A stretch of 64,000 nt of DNA from an uncultured Caldilineales bacterium (GTDB lineage: Bacteria > Chloroflexota > Anaerolineae > JAAEKA01). Made by a program: the position numbers and the translations under genes. The stretch is from the NCBI GenBank assembly GCA_937907455.1, contig CALESQ010000079.1, positions 1 through 64,000 of the forward strand, written 5' to 3'. Shown here piece after piece: positions 46,007 through 54,821 of this stretch (positions are counted from its first letter, which is position 1; every line of letters begins with the position of its first letter). The notes below the pieces were generated by a model. That model was not told the DNA's origin and did no database searches. It saw nothing but the letters and a program-made list of their open reading frames with translations.

Positions 46007-46654
46007 ATGAAACGCAAGCTTTTTTTCGGCACGCTCTTGCTGGCGCTGGCTGCGGTGTTGTTTGCTCTGTGGGCCGATCGCCATGTGGAAACCAGCGCAG
46101 CAGGCCGGGTCTACAACGATCTGGACGCGCTGCCACCGCGCCGCGTGGCGCTGGTGCTGGGCACGGCGAAATACTACAACGGACGCATCAACGCGTTTTA
46201 CCTGGGGCGAATGCGTGCCGCAGCCCAGTTGTATCACGCCGGTAAAGTGCAAGGCATTCTGGTAAGCGGCGACAACGGCAGTACTGCCTACAACGAACCA
46301 GAGGAAATGCGTCGCGATCTGATAGCGTTGGGTGTGCCCGGCGAGTACATTACCGCAGACTATGCCGGATTTCGCACCCTCGATTCGATCTATCGCGCCG
46401 AGACAGTGTTCGGCTTGCAGGCTTACATCATCGTGTCACAACCCTTTCACATCGAACGTGCTTTGTATCTGGCTGATCAGCGCGGGCATGATGTGGTAGG
46501 CTATGCCGCGGCCGGGCCGGGTGGCTACTGGAATCGCCGCGTGCGTGTCCGCGAGGTACTGGCCCGCGCCAAAGCCGTGCTGGATGTGGAGCTACTCAAC
46601 CAGCAGCCGAAGTTTTTGGGCGATCCGGTTGAGGTGGTGACTCGTAACGAGTAA
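46007..46654 (+). CDS. SanA/YdcF-type DUF218 membrane protein
   Basis: 215 residues. An N-terminal helix (about 4-22) is followed by the DUF218 domain: RVALVLGTAKYYNGRINAFYLGRMRAAAQLYHAGKVQGILVSGDNG, YNEPEEMRRDLIALGVPGEYI, RTLDSIYRAETVFG, VSQPFHIERALYLADQRG. It resembles SanA, a vancomycin-exclusion/envelope-barrier protein. The exact activity of DUF218 is not established. It starts 27 bp after the penicillin-acylase gene in the same direction, consistent with an envelope operon. Confidence 0.88.
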   Translation: MKRKLFFGTLLLALAAVLFALWADRHVETSAAGRVYNDLDALPPRRVALVLGTAKYYNGRINAFYLGRMRAAAQLYHAGKVQGILVSGDNGSTAYNEPEEMRRDLIALGVPGEYITADYAGFRTLDSIYRAETVFGLQAYIIVSQPFHIERALYLADQRGHDVVGYAAAGPGGYWNRRVRVREVLARAKAVLDVELLNQQPKFLGDPVEVVTRNE

Positions 46655-46720
46655 CTCGGAATTGACTTCTGCGGCTGCTAAGGTGTTAAACTCTGAGTTA
46701 CGCATTACTTCTTACTTCTT
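46642..46720 (+). repeat. Intergenic phrase repeat, copy B
   Basis: The core GGAATTGACTTCTGCGGCTG followed by CTAAGGTG and CTCTGAGTTACG matches copy A (40296-40386) in the opposite orientation. It overlaps the stop region of the SanA-like gene. Confidence 0.8.
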
Positions 46721-46738
46721 ACTCTCCCCGCTCCTCCC

Positions 46739-47209
46739 ATGCTTCACGTCCTCTTCGTTTGTCTAGGTAATATTTGCCGCTCGCCGATGGCAGAAGCGGT
46801 GTTTCAGCAGTTGGTGGCCGAGGCCGGCCTGAGCGACCGCATTGCGGTTGACTCTGCGGGCACGGCGGGTTGGCACGAAGGCGAACGCGCAGATGCGCGC
46901 ACGCTGGCGGTGCTGCGCGCCCGCCACATCCCCTACGATGGCCGCTCACGCCCGATACGCGCGGCAGATCTGGCGCATTTCGACTATGTGGTAGCCATGG
47001 ACGGACAAAACCTGGCTGATCTGCGCCGCCTTGACCAAACAGGCGCGCTTGAGGGTAAATTGTTTCGCTTGCTGGATTTTGCGCCGCGTGGCACCGGCCA
47101 AGATGTGCCCGACCCCTACTACGACAACCGCTTTGAACACGTCTATCAACTGGTGGAGGCTGGCTGCCGCGGCCTGTTGAAAGCTATCCGCGCAGCTCAG
47201 GGGTGGTAA
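46739..47209 (+). CDS. Low-molecular-weight protein-tyrosine phosphatase
   Basis: 156 residues. The P-loop CLGNICRS (C8-x5-R14, then S15) sits at the N-terminus as usual. It continues with MAEAVF, VDSAGTAGWHEGERAD, HIPYDGRSRPIRAADLAHFDYVVAMD and the general-acid DPYYDN. It dephosphorylates phosphotyrosine proteins or, in an ArsC-like role, reduces arsenate; the DP-YYDN tyrosines favour phosphatase. No tyrosine kinase or polysaccharide export gene is adjacent. A CTCC-rich upstream gap lacks a clear Shine-Dalgarno. Confidence 0.92.
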   Translation: MLHVLFVCLGNICRSPMAEAVFQQLVAEAGLSDRIAVDSAGTAGWHEGERADARTLAVLRARHIPYDGRSRPIRAADLAHFDYVVAMDGQNLADLRRLDQTGALEGKLFRLLDFAPRGTGQDVPDPYYDNRFEHVYQLVEAGCRGLLKAIRAAQGW

Positions 47210-47564
47210 GTCTCTCGTTTTTAAACAAATCCCAAAACTTTCTTCACAGAATCACAACAAGTTGGGGGTATGCTGGGGGTATGAATAGTAACACGTAACC
47301 TGGAATTGAGCTGGCAGGCTTTAAGGATGTGGTTACGTGTAACTTCGTAACCCGTAACCCAGAATTAAGCTGGTAGGCTTTAGGTATGTAATTAGGCGTA
47401 ATGCGTAACCCGGAATTGAGCCTAGCAGGATCCAAATATGTGGTTAGTCGTATCTTGCAGCTCAGAACCTAACATCCATGCAGCCACAGATCTCAAATCC
47501 GAGTTACGGGTTACGAGTTACGGGTTACGAGTTAATCCCCACCTCAACACCGAAGGATTTCCCC
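47210..47564. repeat. Phrase-repeat intergenic region, copy C
   Basis: 47290-47530 holds three diverged units beginning GTAACC(C/T)(G/A)GAATTgAG (near 47296, 47356 and 47405), then a segment 47455-47500 almost identical to 49362-49407, then alternating GAGTTACGGGTTAC phrases up to the ribosome site of the next gene. No ORF, promoter or terminator is convincing. Confidence 0.8.
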
Positions 47565-48029
47565 ATGTCACGCAACCAACTACGTTATATGTTTGGCGCT
47601 CTCACGATCACTGCAATGGCCTTGTTGCTGGTGCTGGCTTTTGGTCACAATGCCGGCCGCGTCACCGAATCGGCGGTTTCAGCCGATGTGGCAGCCCTGC
47701 AAACGGAAAATGTTCAACTCAACCAAACCTTGCAGGTGATGCAACAGCGCGAGGTCCAATATCAAGCTCAGATCCAGCAGGCCAACGACACCATCGAACA
47801 ACTGGTCAACGATCTGGACGCTGCTGAGACCAGGCAAGCTGACAATTCTTTCTTCTCAGACAATGCCCCATTGGCGCCCTCCTCTTTTCTCGACAATGCG
47901 CAATCGGCTTTGCAAAATCTGTTCGATGATGACAGTGATGACTTTACGCCGAACGGCAGCTCTGAAAGCGACGCTGCCGACCAGTTTGTCCGACCTTTTG
48001 ATCACACTCACGAAAGACGCCACCCATGA
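47565..48029 (+). CDS. Single-helix membrane protein with coiled coil
   Basis: 154 residues from ATG 47565, with GAAGGA upstream. One N-terminal helix (about 8-27, YMFGALTITAMALLLVLAFG) precedes an extracytoplasmic coiled coil (about 40-90: VAALQTENVQLNQTLQVMQQREVQYQAQIQQAND). The acidic, Ser-rich tail ends HTHERRHP. No family was recognised. It is the first gene of the ApbE/ferric-reductase cluster and overlaps the next start by 4 bp, so it belongs functionally with it. Confidence 0.75.
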   Translation: MSRNQLRYMFGALTITAMALLLVLAFGHNAGRVTESAVSADVAALQTENVQLNQTLQVMQQREVQYQAQIQQANDTIEQLVNDLDAAETRQADNSFFSDNAPLAPSSFLDNAQSALQNLFDDDSDDFTPNGSSESDAADQFVRPFDHTHERRHP

Positions 48030-48337
48030 CCTCTTCTTCTCATAGCAAACAACCGGCTCGATCCAACGGCTGGTTGAAGGTGGCGCTGGCCGGCAGTGGC
48101 ATTGCGCTCACGGTGTTGGGTACAGGGCTGATTGCCCGTGAAGCAGCCGGTCAAACTCAAACCAACGTCCGTACAGACAGCGCCTTGCAGGCCATCCCCA
48201 CGGTGATGCCTGTGCCCAGCCGCAGCCGCTCAAACCGCAGCAGTCGCGGCTCCCGACAACAACTGCAAGCACCCGGCCAATCCAGCCAGGGATTACAAAT
48301 GCCCGGCGGCTTCACTCAATCCCGCTCTTCACGTTAG
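48026..48337 (+). CDS. Small single-helix protein ending in SRSSR
   Basis: 103 residues, ATGA-coupled to the previous gene. An N-terminal helix (about 17-38: LKVALAGSGIALTVLGTGLIARE) is followed by a short AIPTVMPVPSRSRS segment and a low-complexity Ser/Arg/Gln/Gly tail ending QSRSSR. It is a paralogue in layout of the protein at 50336-50716 (GxLKxxLxGxxxALTxLxxGxxAR, AIPTxMPxP, SRSSR end). No FMN-binding domain is visible. ApbE lies 13 bp downstream. Confidence 0.75.
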   Translation: MTSSSHSKQPARSNGWLKVALAGSGIALTVLGTGLIAREAAGQTQTNVRTDSALQAIPTVMPVPSRSRSNRSSRGSRQQLQAPGQSSQGLQMPGGFTQSRSSR

Positions 48338-48350
48338 ATATCACCGTTTT

Positions 48351-49316
48351 ATGGATGCTCACCTACCCCTGCACCAACACCGCTTCCGCGCCATGGGCAG
48401 CCAAATCGTCATCTGGTTGCAACATACCGATGCGGATGAGGCTCGCGATGCCTGCACCCTGGCCGAGGATCTGTTCGCCGCAGCAGAACAGCGCATGAGC
48501 CGCTTCCTGCCGCACAGCGAGCTGTCGCAGCTCAATGCGCGCAGCGGCGAGTGGGTGACAGTATCACGCCTGCTTTGGCAGGTCATTTCCCACGCCCTGC
48601 TGCTGGCCCAGGAAACTGGCGGCCTGTTCGATCCAACCATCGGCAACGCGCTCTTGGCCGGTGGCTATACCGCATCGTTTAGCCCCACACAACGCCAACT
48701 CAACGGCTCTGACCAGGCAAACGCTGAACCGCTGATCGGCCGCTGGCGGCAGGTCGAATTGGATCCCTTGCGCCATGCAGTGCGCGTTCCAGCCGGTCTG
48801 CGCCTTGATCTGGGCGGCATTGGCAAGGGCTACACCGCGCAGATGGCCGTGGACCTGCTGGCGTTGTGGGGGCCATGCCTGGTGGATGCAGGCGGCGATG
48901 TCGTGGCCGGTGATGGCCCGGCCGGTCAACCCGGCTGGCTGGTGGGCGTGGCTCATCCCTCGGAACAAGACGCAGAGACAGCTCTGGAGCTATGGCTGAA
49001 CAACGCCACATTGGCTACCTCTGGGATAGATTATCGCTGGTGGTGGCAAAACGACCGGCGTCAGCATCATCTGATTGACCCGCGCACCGGCCAGGCCGCA
49101 CAAACCGACCTGCTGACGGCTACCGTGTTAGCCGCGGATGGCAGCGAGGCCGAAGCCTGGGCCACTGCATCGCTGGTAATGGGCCGGCAGCCCAGCCTGA
49201 CGCTGGCGGCTGAGCAGCATCGTGCTCTGATCGTGGCCGACGAGACCGGCGTCATGCAGCGCTCGGCGGCTGTTGAGCCGTTCGTGGCAGGGCGATACGT
49301 AACTCGTAACTCGTAA
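48351..49316 (+). CDS. ApbE-family FAD:protein FMN transferase
   Basis: 321 residues. Motifs: MGSQIVIWL, LFDPTIGNALLAGGY, LDLGGIGKGYTAQMA, LVDAGGDVVAGD, the ATSG segment, the metal-binding HHLIDPRTG and TATVLAADGSEAEAWATA. ApbE transfers FMN from FAD to Ser or Thr of target proteins outside the membrane. Unusually, no signal peptide or lipobox is seen at the N-terminus (MDAHLPLHQHRFRAMG), so it may act in the cytoplasm or use another start. The neighbours suggest a flavin/haem electron-transfer chain. Confidence 0.9.
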   Translation: MDAHLPLHQHRFRAMGSQIVIWLQHTDADEARDACTLAEDLFAAAEQRMSRFLPHSELSQLNARSGEWVTVSRLLWQVISHALLLAQETGGLFDPTIGNALLAGGYTASFSPTQRQLNGSDQANAEPLIGRWRQVELDPLRHAVRVPAGLRLDLGGIGKGYTAQMAVDLLALWGPCLVDAGGDVVAGDGPAGQPGWLVGVAHPSEQDAETALELWLNNATLATSGIDYRWWWQNDRRQHHLIDPRTGQAAQTDLLTATVLAADGSEAEAWATASLVMGRQPSLTLAAEQHRALIVADETGVMQRSAAVEPFVAGRYVTRNS

Positions 49317-49430
49317 CCCAGAATTGAGCTGGTAGACTTCGAGTACTTCATTAGGCGTAATTTGCAACTCAGAACCTAACATCCATGCAGCCACATATCT
49401 CAAATACCAGTTACAGGTTACGGGTTAATC
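49312..49430. repeat. Phrase-repeat intergenic region, copy D
   Basis: It shares with copy C the unit GTAACCCAGAATTGAGCTGG and a segment (49362-49407 versus 47455-47500) differing at only a few positions. It lies between apbE and the ferric-reductase-like gene. Confidence 0.85.
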
Positions 49431-49509
49431 CCCCATCCCAACCTGCAACCCTCTCATTCTCCGGATTACGCGTTAATCCCCCACCCACAAAATTCTCACT
49501 GGTTTTGCC

Positions 49510-50184
49510 ATGACATCATCCAACCTTTCATCTTCTTCTCTGTCGAGCCCCCTGCGTTGGGTAGCTTACACCTTAGTAATGGCGTTGCTGATAGCGGCCA
49601 GCGCCTGGTTGACGGCGCGTATGGCTCCCGACGTGCTAACGGTTTCCAACGAAACCATCTGGTACGCCATCCGCGCCAGTGGCAACGTGGCCTATTTGCT
49701 GCTGGCCGCTTCCACGGTTTGGGGTATCATGCTCAGCAGCAAAATCCTCAAGCGCTGGATTCCCACCGCAGTAGCCCTGGATTTGCACAACTATCTTTCA
49801 TGGCTGGCCATTGGCCTTTCTGCTCTGCACGCAGCGCTGCTGCTGGCTTCCAGCTATTTCGACTATCACCTGCTCAACCTGTTCGTACCGTTCACCGGGC
49901 CGTTTAAGCCGTTCTGGGTCGGCCTGGGCATCATTGGGCTGTATCTGATGATCCTGACCACGGTCACTTTCTATCTGATTGAGCGCATTGGCTACATCGC
50001 TTTCCATCGCATTCATGCGCTGGCGTATCTGGCCTTTGTTGGCAGCTTGCTGCACAGCATTGTAGCCGGTACCGACACACCGGCCATGGCCCCCGTCTAT
50101 CTCGCTACCGGGCTGATGGTACTGTTTGTCACCACCTATCGCATTCTCTCGATGGGACAGAGCCAGTCACGCAGCTCAAATTAA
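49510..50184 (+). CDS. Ferric-reductase-like haem b membrane protein ending in SRSSN
   Basis: 224 residues with six transmembrane helices. Histidine pairs typical of ferric-reductase-like domains are seen in helix 3 (LHNYLSWLAIGLSALH, 13 apart) and in FHRIHALAYLAFVGSLLH, suitable to ligate two b-haems across the membrane. No FAD/NAD(P) domain is fused, so electrons must come from another protein. The C-terminus reads QSQSRSSN, close to the SRSSR ends of the two small neighbours. A terminator follows at 50204-50236. Confidence 0.85.
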   Translation: MTSSNLSSSSLSSPLRWVAYTLVMALLIAASAWLTARMAPDVLTVSNETIWYAIRASGNVAYLLLAASTVWGIMLSSKILKRWIPTAVALDLHNYLSWLAIGLSALHAALLLASSYFDYHLLNLFVPFTGPFKPFWVGLGIIGLYLMILTTVTFYLIERIGYIAFHRIHALAYLAFVGSLLHSIVAGTDTPAMAPVYLATGLMVLFVTTYRILSMGQSQSRSSN

Positions 50185-50203
50185 CCCGGAACGGATCCCC
50201 AGC

Positions 50204-50236
50204 AAGGCCGCAGAGCAAACGTCCTGCGGCCTTTTT
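50204..50236 (+). terminator. Rho-independent terminator
   Basis: AAGGCCGCAG and CTGCGGCCTT form a perfect 10-bp stem with a 10-nt loop and a T5 tract. Confidence 0.93.
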
Positions 50237-50335
50237 ATTGGCAACAGTTTCCCTATAATTCCTTCATGCTTTCCAAACAGGTTTCCGGTAAGCTGTAGCC
50301 ATTCTGTCATTCATCATTAAACAAGGAAATCAACT

Positions 50336-50716
50336 ATGAATCTAAACCGAAATGCCCCCCGCAATGGAATGTTGAAAGCTACACTTACCGGCGGCAGCGT
50401 TGCCTTGACTTTACTGAGCATCGGCGTGCTGGCGCGCAACGAAGGACAAGCGGCCGCCGTGCAGCCGCAACTGGTTGCCTCGTTCACCCTTGCTGATCTG
50501 CCTGCCATTCCCACATTGATGCCGCTGCCCACTGCCTCACCCACCCCTGAACCGGTGCTGATGCAACCCACCTCGGCAGTGGCTGTGCCTGCGGCCACTC
50601 CGCTGGAAACCGATGTGCCCACCGCCACCGCAACGCCCACGCTCACGCCTGTGCCCACCGCCACGCCTGCACCGGTGCAGGTGATGCCACCGGTGCGCAG
50701 CCGCTCTTCACGCTAG
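50336..50716 (+). CDS. Small single-helix Pro/Thr-rich protein ending in RSRSSR
   Basis: 126 residues, AAGGAA upstream. An N-terminal helix (about 12-32) with [20 protein letters not shown], then AIPTLMPLP, a Thr/Pro/Ala linker (about 65-118, [18 protein letters not shown]) and the C-terminal RSRSSR. It has the same plan as the 48026-48337 protein. No family was recognised. It is separated from the ferric-reductase-like gene by a terminator and has a TATAAT at 50254-50259 of its own. Confidence 0.75.
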   Translation: MNLNRNAPRNGMLKATLTGGSVALTLLSIGVLARNEGQAAAVQPQLVASFTLADLPAIPTLMPLPTASPTPEPVLMQPTSAVAVPAATPLETDVPTATATPTLTPVPTATPAPVQVMPPVRSRSSR

Positions 50717-50766
50717 CCCATCCATCGCCCGCAAACAAGACATCAATGCCGGTCAGGATGCTGAAT

Positions 50767-50795
50767 CTGACAAGCGCATCTGCCCGTGCTATAAT
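50767..50795 (+). promoter_or_regulatory. Promoter of the carboxyltransferase gene
   Basis: CTGACA (50767-50772), 17-bp spacer, TGC-TATAAT (-10 at 50790-50795). Leader of about 40 nt. Confidence 0.8.
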
Positions 50796-50840
50796 GCGCC
50801 TGCCGATCCCCCAACCTCTTCTTTCAGACACAGGTGGACT

Positions 50841-52451
50841 ATGGAAGTCCTCGATTCGCATCTCGACCCGCGTGATCCTCAATTTCAAGCCAACGCTGCT
50901 CATAATCGCGACCTGGCCCAAGCCCTGCGCAATCGGCTGGCTGAAGTCCGCAGCGGCGGCGGCCAGCAGGCCCAGCAACGTCACCGCGAACAGGGCAAGC
51001 TGTTTGTCCGCGAGCGCATTGACAAGCTGCTCGACCCCGGCTCACCTTTTCTGGAGCTATCACCGCTGGCCGCGTGGGAATTGTACGAAGGTGACGCACC
51101 CAGCGCCGGCATTGTCACCGGCATTGGCCGCGTGGCCGGACGCGAATGCCTGATCGTAGCCAACGATGCCACCGTGAAGGGCGGAACTTACTATCCGATG
51201 ACCGTGAAAAAGCATCTGCGCGCTCAGCAGGTAGCTTTGGAAAACCGTCTGCCTTGCATCTACCTGGTAGATTCAGGCGGCGCCTTCCTGCCAATGCAGG
51301 ATGAAGTTTTCCCCGATGTAGACGATTTCGGGCGCATTTTCTACAACCAGGCCACCATGAGCGCGGCCGGCATCCCGCAAATCGCCGCGGTGATGGGTTC
51401 GTGTACGGCGGGCGGGGCTTACGTGCCGGCCATGAGCGATGAAACCGTGATTGTCAAAGGCACCGGCACGATTTTTCTGGGCGGGCCACCGCTGGTAAAA
51501 GCCGCCACCGGCGAAGAAGTCACCGCCGAGGAACTGGGCGGGGCCGATGTACACGCGCGCGTCTCTGGCGTGGCCGACCACCTGGCGCTGGACGATGACC
51601 ACGCGCTGGAGATTGTGCGCGGCATTGTAGCCACACTCAACACCCGCAAACAGCTAAACTTGGACCTGGCCCCGGTGGAAGAGCCGCTGCACGACCCGGC
51701 AGAGCTGTATGGCGTGATCCCTCAGACCTTTCGTGAAGTGTATGACGTGCGTGAGGTGATCGCCCGCCTGGTGGATGGCAGTCGTCTGCGTGAGTTCAAA
51801 GCGCTGTACGGCACAACCCTGGTGTGCGGCTTTGCCCGTATCTGGGGCTATCCCGTGGGAATCATAGCCAACAACGGCATTCTGTTCAGCGAATCTGCCT
51901 TGAAAGGGGCACACTTTGTAGAGCTATGCACTGCGCGGCACATCCCCCTGCTGTTCCTGCAAAACATCACCGGCTTCATGGTAGGCAAACAATACGAAAC
52001 CGGCGGCATTGCCCGCGACGGGGCCAAGATGGTACACGCCGTTGCCAACGCTCAGGTTCCCAAGCTCACCGTAGTGATTGGCGGTTCCTTCGGCGCCGGC
52101 AACTATGGCATGTGTGGCCGTGCTTATGGCCCGCGCTTTCTGTGGATGTGGCCCAACAGCCGTATCAGCGTAATGGGCGGCGAACAGGCTGCCAATGTGC
52201 TGCTCACAGTGAAACAGGAACAATTGGCGCGGCGCGGCCAACCGGCCATGAACACGCAAGAGCAGGAAACCTTCAAGCGCCCCACGCTGGAAAAATACGA
52301 ACGCGAGGGCAGTCCCTACTACGCCACGGCGCGACTGTGGGATGACGGCATTCTCGACCCCGCGGAAACGCGTCAAGTGCTGGGATTGGCGCTATCAGCT
52401 TGCCTCAACGCGCCCCTGAACGACACGCGCTACGGCGTTTTTCGCATGTAG
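50841..52451 (+). CDS. Acyl-CoA carboxylase beta (carboxyltransferase) subunit, MCC-like
   Basis: 536 residues, the usual length of methylcrotonyl/propionyl-CoA carboxylase beta chains. N-terminal [21 protein letters not shown], the acyl-CoA domain with [17 protein letters not shown] and [27 protein letters not shown], and the C-terminal [39 protein letters not shown] and [19 protein letters not shown]. The last group points to the MCC-type clade. It transfers carboxyl from carboxybiotin to an acyl-CoA. The biotin-carboxylase/biotin-carrier partner is not in the window. Confidence 0.93.
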   Translation: MEVLDSHLDPRDPQFQANAAHNRDLAQALRNRLAEVRSGGGQQAQQRHREQGKLFVRERIDKLLDPGSPFLELSPLAAWELYEGDAPSAGIVTGIGRVAGRECLIVANDATVKGGTYYPMTVKKHLRAQQVALENRLPCIYLVDSGGAFLPMQDEVFPDVDDFGRIFYNQATMSAAGIPQIAAVMGSCTAGGAYVPAMSDETVIVKGTGTIFLGGPPLVKAATGEEVTAEELGGADVHARVSGVADHLALDDDHALEIVRGIVATLNTRKQLNLDLAPVEEPLHDPAELYGVIPQTFREVYDVREVIARLVDGSRLREFKALYGTTLVCGFARIWGYPVGIIANNGILFSESALKGAHFVELCTARHIPLLFLQNITGFMVGKQYETGGIARDGAKMVHAVANAQVPKLTVVIGGSFGAGNYGMCGRAYGPRFLWMWPNSRISVMGGEQAANVLLTVKQEQLARRGQPAMNTQEQETFKRPTLEKYEREGSPYYATARLWDDGILDPAETRQVLGLALSACLNAPLNDTRYGVFRM

Positions 52452-54449
52452 CAGCTCCCATACCCGCAACACTTCGGCCACTGTCCACGCCTGAGCCAGG
52501 CACGCGCGCGGCGTAAAGGGCGCATCACCGTCAAATACCTCACTCAGGCTGCCCACGCCGTGGCTGTTGAGCTGTTGCAGCAGCGGCAGCAAAAAACTGC
52601 GGGCCTGTGCCACATCACCGTAAACGCGGTAATGCGCTGCCGCAAATGGGCCGATCAGCCAGCCCCACACCGTGCCCTGATGATAGGCTGCGTCGCGAGT
52701 GCGTCGGTCACCGCCGTAGCGCCCTATGTAGCTGCTGTGGTCAGGAGTCAGGCTGCGCAAGCCATGTGCAGTGAGCAGACGCCGCGCGCAGACATCCACC
52801 ACCGCACGGGCCTGATCAGCCGGCAGCGGGCTGTGGTGCAGCGACACCGCAAACAACTGGTTGGGGCGCAGGCTGAGATCATCACCTTCCGGCCCATCAA
52901 GCACATCGTTACAATAGCCCAGGGTGGGGTTCCAGAAACGGGCAAAACCGACTTTGGCTTGCGCTGCCAATGCCGCGTAGCGGGCTGCATCCTCCGCATG
53001 GCCCAGCCTGCGGGCAAAACCAGCCATGCTGCCCAGCGCGTTGTACCACAGCGCGTTGATCTCCACCGGCTTGCCGCGGCGCGGCGTCACTACCCAATCA
53101 TCCAACTTGGCATCCATCCAGGTAAGTTGCACTCCCGCCGCACCGCCGGCCAGCAGCCCATCCGCAGGGTCAAGGTGGATGTGATAGCGCGTGCCGCGTT
53201 GATGCCAGGCCACAATCTCCTGCATCACCGGATACAAGTCAGCCAGCAGCACTTCGTCTCCTGTAGCCGCATGATAGGCGCGCAGAGCCTCGATGTACCA
53301 CAGGGTGGCATCCACGGTGTTGTATTCCGGCGTTTCCCCGGCATCAGGAAACCGGTTGGGAATCATGCCCTGATCCACCACCGTGGCGAAGGTTTGCAAG
53401 ATCTGGCGGGCAATTTGCGGCCTGCCCGTAGCCAGGGTCAGGCCCGGCAAGCTGATCATAGTATCGCGGCCCCAATCACCAAACCAGGGATAGCCTGCGA
53501 TTACTGAGCGCCCCATGCCACGGCGTACAATAAACTGATCTGCAGCCAGCAGCAGATGGCGAATAGCCGCATCTGACTGCGCACCCACGGCCACGAAATC
53601 CGCTTGATCCAACAACGCCTGCTCGTAAGCCTGACGCACAGCATAGGCGCGGCTGCCATCCAGGTTTGCTGCCAGCTCTGTGCTGGCAACCACAGTTGCC
53701 GCCTCACCGGCCTGCAGAGTCACATCAAGATCCGCCACATAGCAATAGCATTCCTGGTCCAATTGACCGCGGGAGCGCTCTATAGCCAAGTGATAGCCCT
53801 GCTGCCAGGCGCAAGACGCCGCCTGCACCGCAAATTCCGCGCTGCGCAGGTACAAGGGCGCTGTTTGATGAAAGGCAGCAACCCGCACCCCCGCTGCGTC
53901 TGGTGCGACATGGATGGGGAACACGCCGTGCCGCTGCACGTTGCCGTGGTGGTCGCGGCAGGTTGCCAACGCAGCCAGATGCAGGGCGAGCGGGCCATTG
54001 CCGCGCAACAAGGTATAGCGAATATAGGTGGTGTTGGCGTCGGGCTGCATCCATACGCGCTTCTCCAACAGCGCGTCGGCCACAGCATAGGTCCACACCG
54101 GCGTGGTTCCCTCCAGGTGAAAGCGTTGCAGGTGCAAATACCCTTTGGGCGTCGTCCACGGATCATCTGCCGCGGCGCGGTCGGCATATTGATCAGCAAA
54201 CAGCAAGCTGACTTGCCCATCGTAGCTGACGGTTTCATTTAATTTAGCCAGCAGCAGCGTGCGCGCCGCGGGCGGCAGGCCGGGCGCTTCGGGCGGTGAC
54301 ACCGCAGCTATCAGCAGGCCGTGATAGCTACGGCCAAGCAGGCCGGCCATGGTGCCCATGGCATAACCGCCCAGGCCGTTGGTAACCAACCATTCACGCC
54401 GCGCAGCCTGAGTGAGATCGCTGCAGATTTCGTGTCCGTAGGTGAGCAT
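52395..54449 (-). CDS. Glycogen debranching-type amylo-alpha-1,6-glucosidase (GH133-like)
   Basis: 684 residues from ATG 54449 ([12 protein letters not shown]); a GTG at 54491 would add 14 residues. The N-terminal domain has [29 protein letters not shown]. The (alpha/alpha)6 catalytic domain has [19 protein letters not shown] (general-acid Asp), [46 protein letters not shown] and [18 protein letters not shown]. It hydrolyses alpha-1,6-glucosyl branches of glycogen. The end overlaps the convergent carboxyltransferase gene by 57 bp. With the maltokinase it points to an alpha-glucan storage cycle. Confidence 0.93.
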   Translation of the reverse strand: MLTYGHEICSDLTQAARREWLVTNGLGGYAMGTMAGLLGRSYHGLLIAAVSPPEAPGLPPAARTLLLAKLNETVSYDGQVSLLFADQYADRAAADDPWTTPKGYLHLQRFHLEGTTPVWTYAVADALLEKRVWMQPDANTTYIRYTLLRGNGPLALHLAALATCRDHHGNVQRHGVFPIHVAPDAAGVRVAAFHQTAPLYLRSAEFAVQAASCAWQQGYHLAIERSRGQLDQECYCYVADLDVTLQAGEAATVVASTELAANLDGSRAYAVRQAYEQALLDQADFVAVGAQSDAAIRHLLLAADQFIVRRGMGRSVIAGYPWFGDWGRDTMISLPGLTLATGRPQIARQILQTFATVVDQGMIPNRFPDAGETPEYNTVDATLWYIEALRAYHAATGDEVLLADLYPVMQEIVAWHQRGTRYHIHLDPADGLLAGGAAGVQLTWMDAKLDDWVVTPRRGKPVEINALWYNALGSMAGFARRLGHAEDAARYAALAAQAKVGFARFWNPTLGYCNDVLDGPEGDDLSLRPNQLFAVSLHHSPLPADQARAVVDVCARRLLTAHGLRSLTPDHSSYIGRYGGDRRTRDAAYHQGTVWGWLIGPFAAAHYRVYGDVAQARSFLLPLLQQLNSHGVGSLSEVFDGDAPFTPRACLAQAWTVAEVLRVWELLHAKNAVARVVQGRVEAS

Positions 54450-54821
54450 AGGCAGATAAAGAACGAAGTTTAAGGAAGGCGGTGCAAGCACTGACCAAAG
54501 AGAGTGACAACGGCTGAAGCGAATTGAAACAATGGCACAACCTGCTTTTCGCTGAAAGGCTAGTTCATGCCGGTTTGATTGTACTCACCTCAGTATAAAA
54601 GCGCAGCCAGCGTGTGTCAAACCGCGGCAGCAAGACCCGTGCGCAAGCTCTCTGCTTCGTGAGCCAGAGGCCGCCATACCCGGCGGGTTGCACCTGAACT
54701 GCAAAGTGCAGGCCGTAATCTACCCTACTGCCCGCCTGATCGGCTTGTGGTATGATTAGTTGACACGATCTGGCCCCTGTGCTAGACTGCCAACGATACG
54801 TTTACGCTATCGAGGAGATCA
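54450..54821. other. Divergent intergenic region between debranching gene and ftsH
   Basis: Apart from the ftsH promoter at 54760-54788 and a 5' leader hairpin, I see no ORF, repeat or RNA in this gap. Confidence 0.5.
54760..54788 (+). promoter_or_regulatory. Consensus promoter of ftsH
   Basis: TTGACA (54760-54765), 17-bp spacer, TGC-TAGACT (-10 at 54783-54788). A CGATA/TATCG hairpin (54794-54812) starts at about +1 and is followed directly by the GAGGAG ribosome site. Confidence 0.8.
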
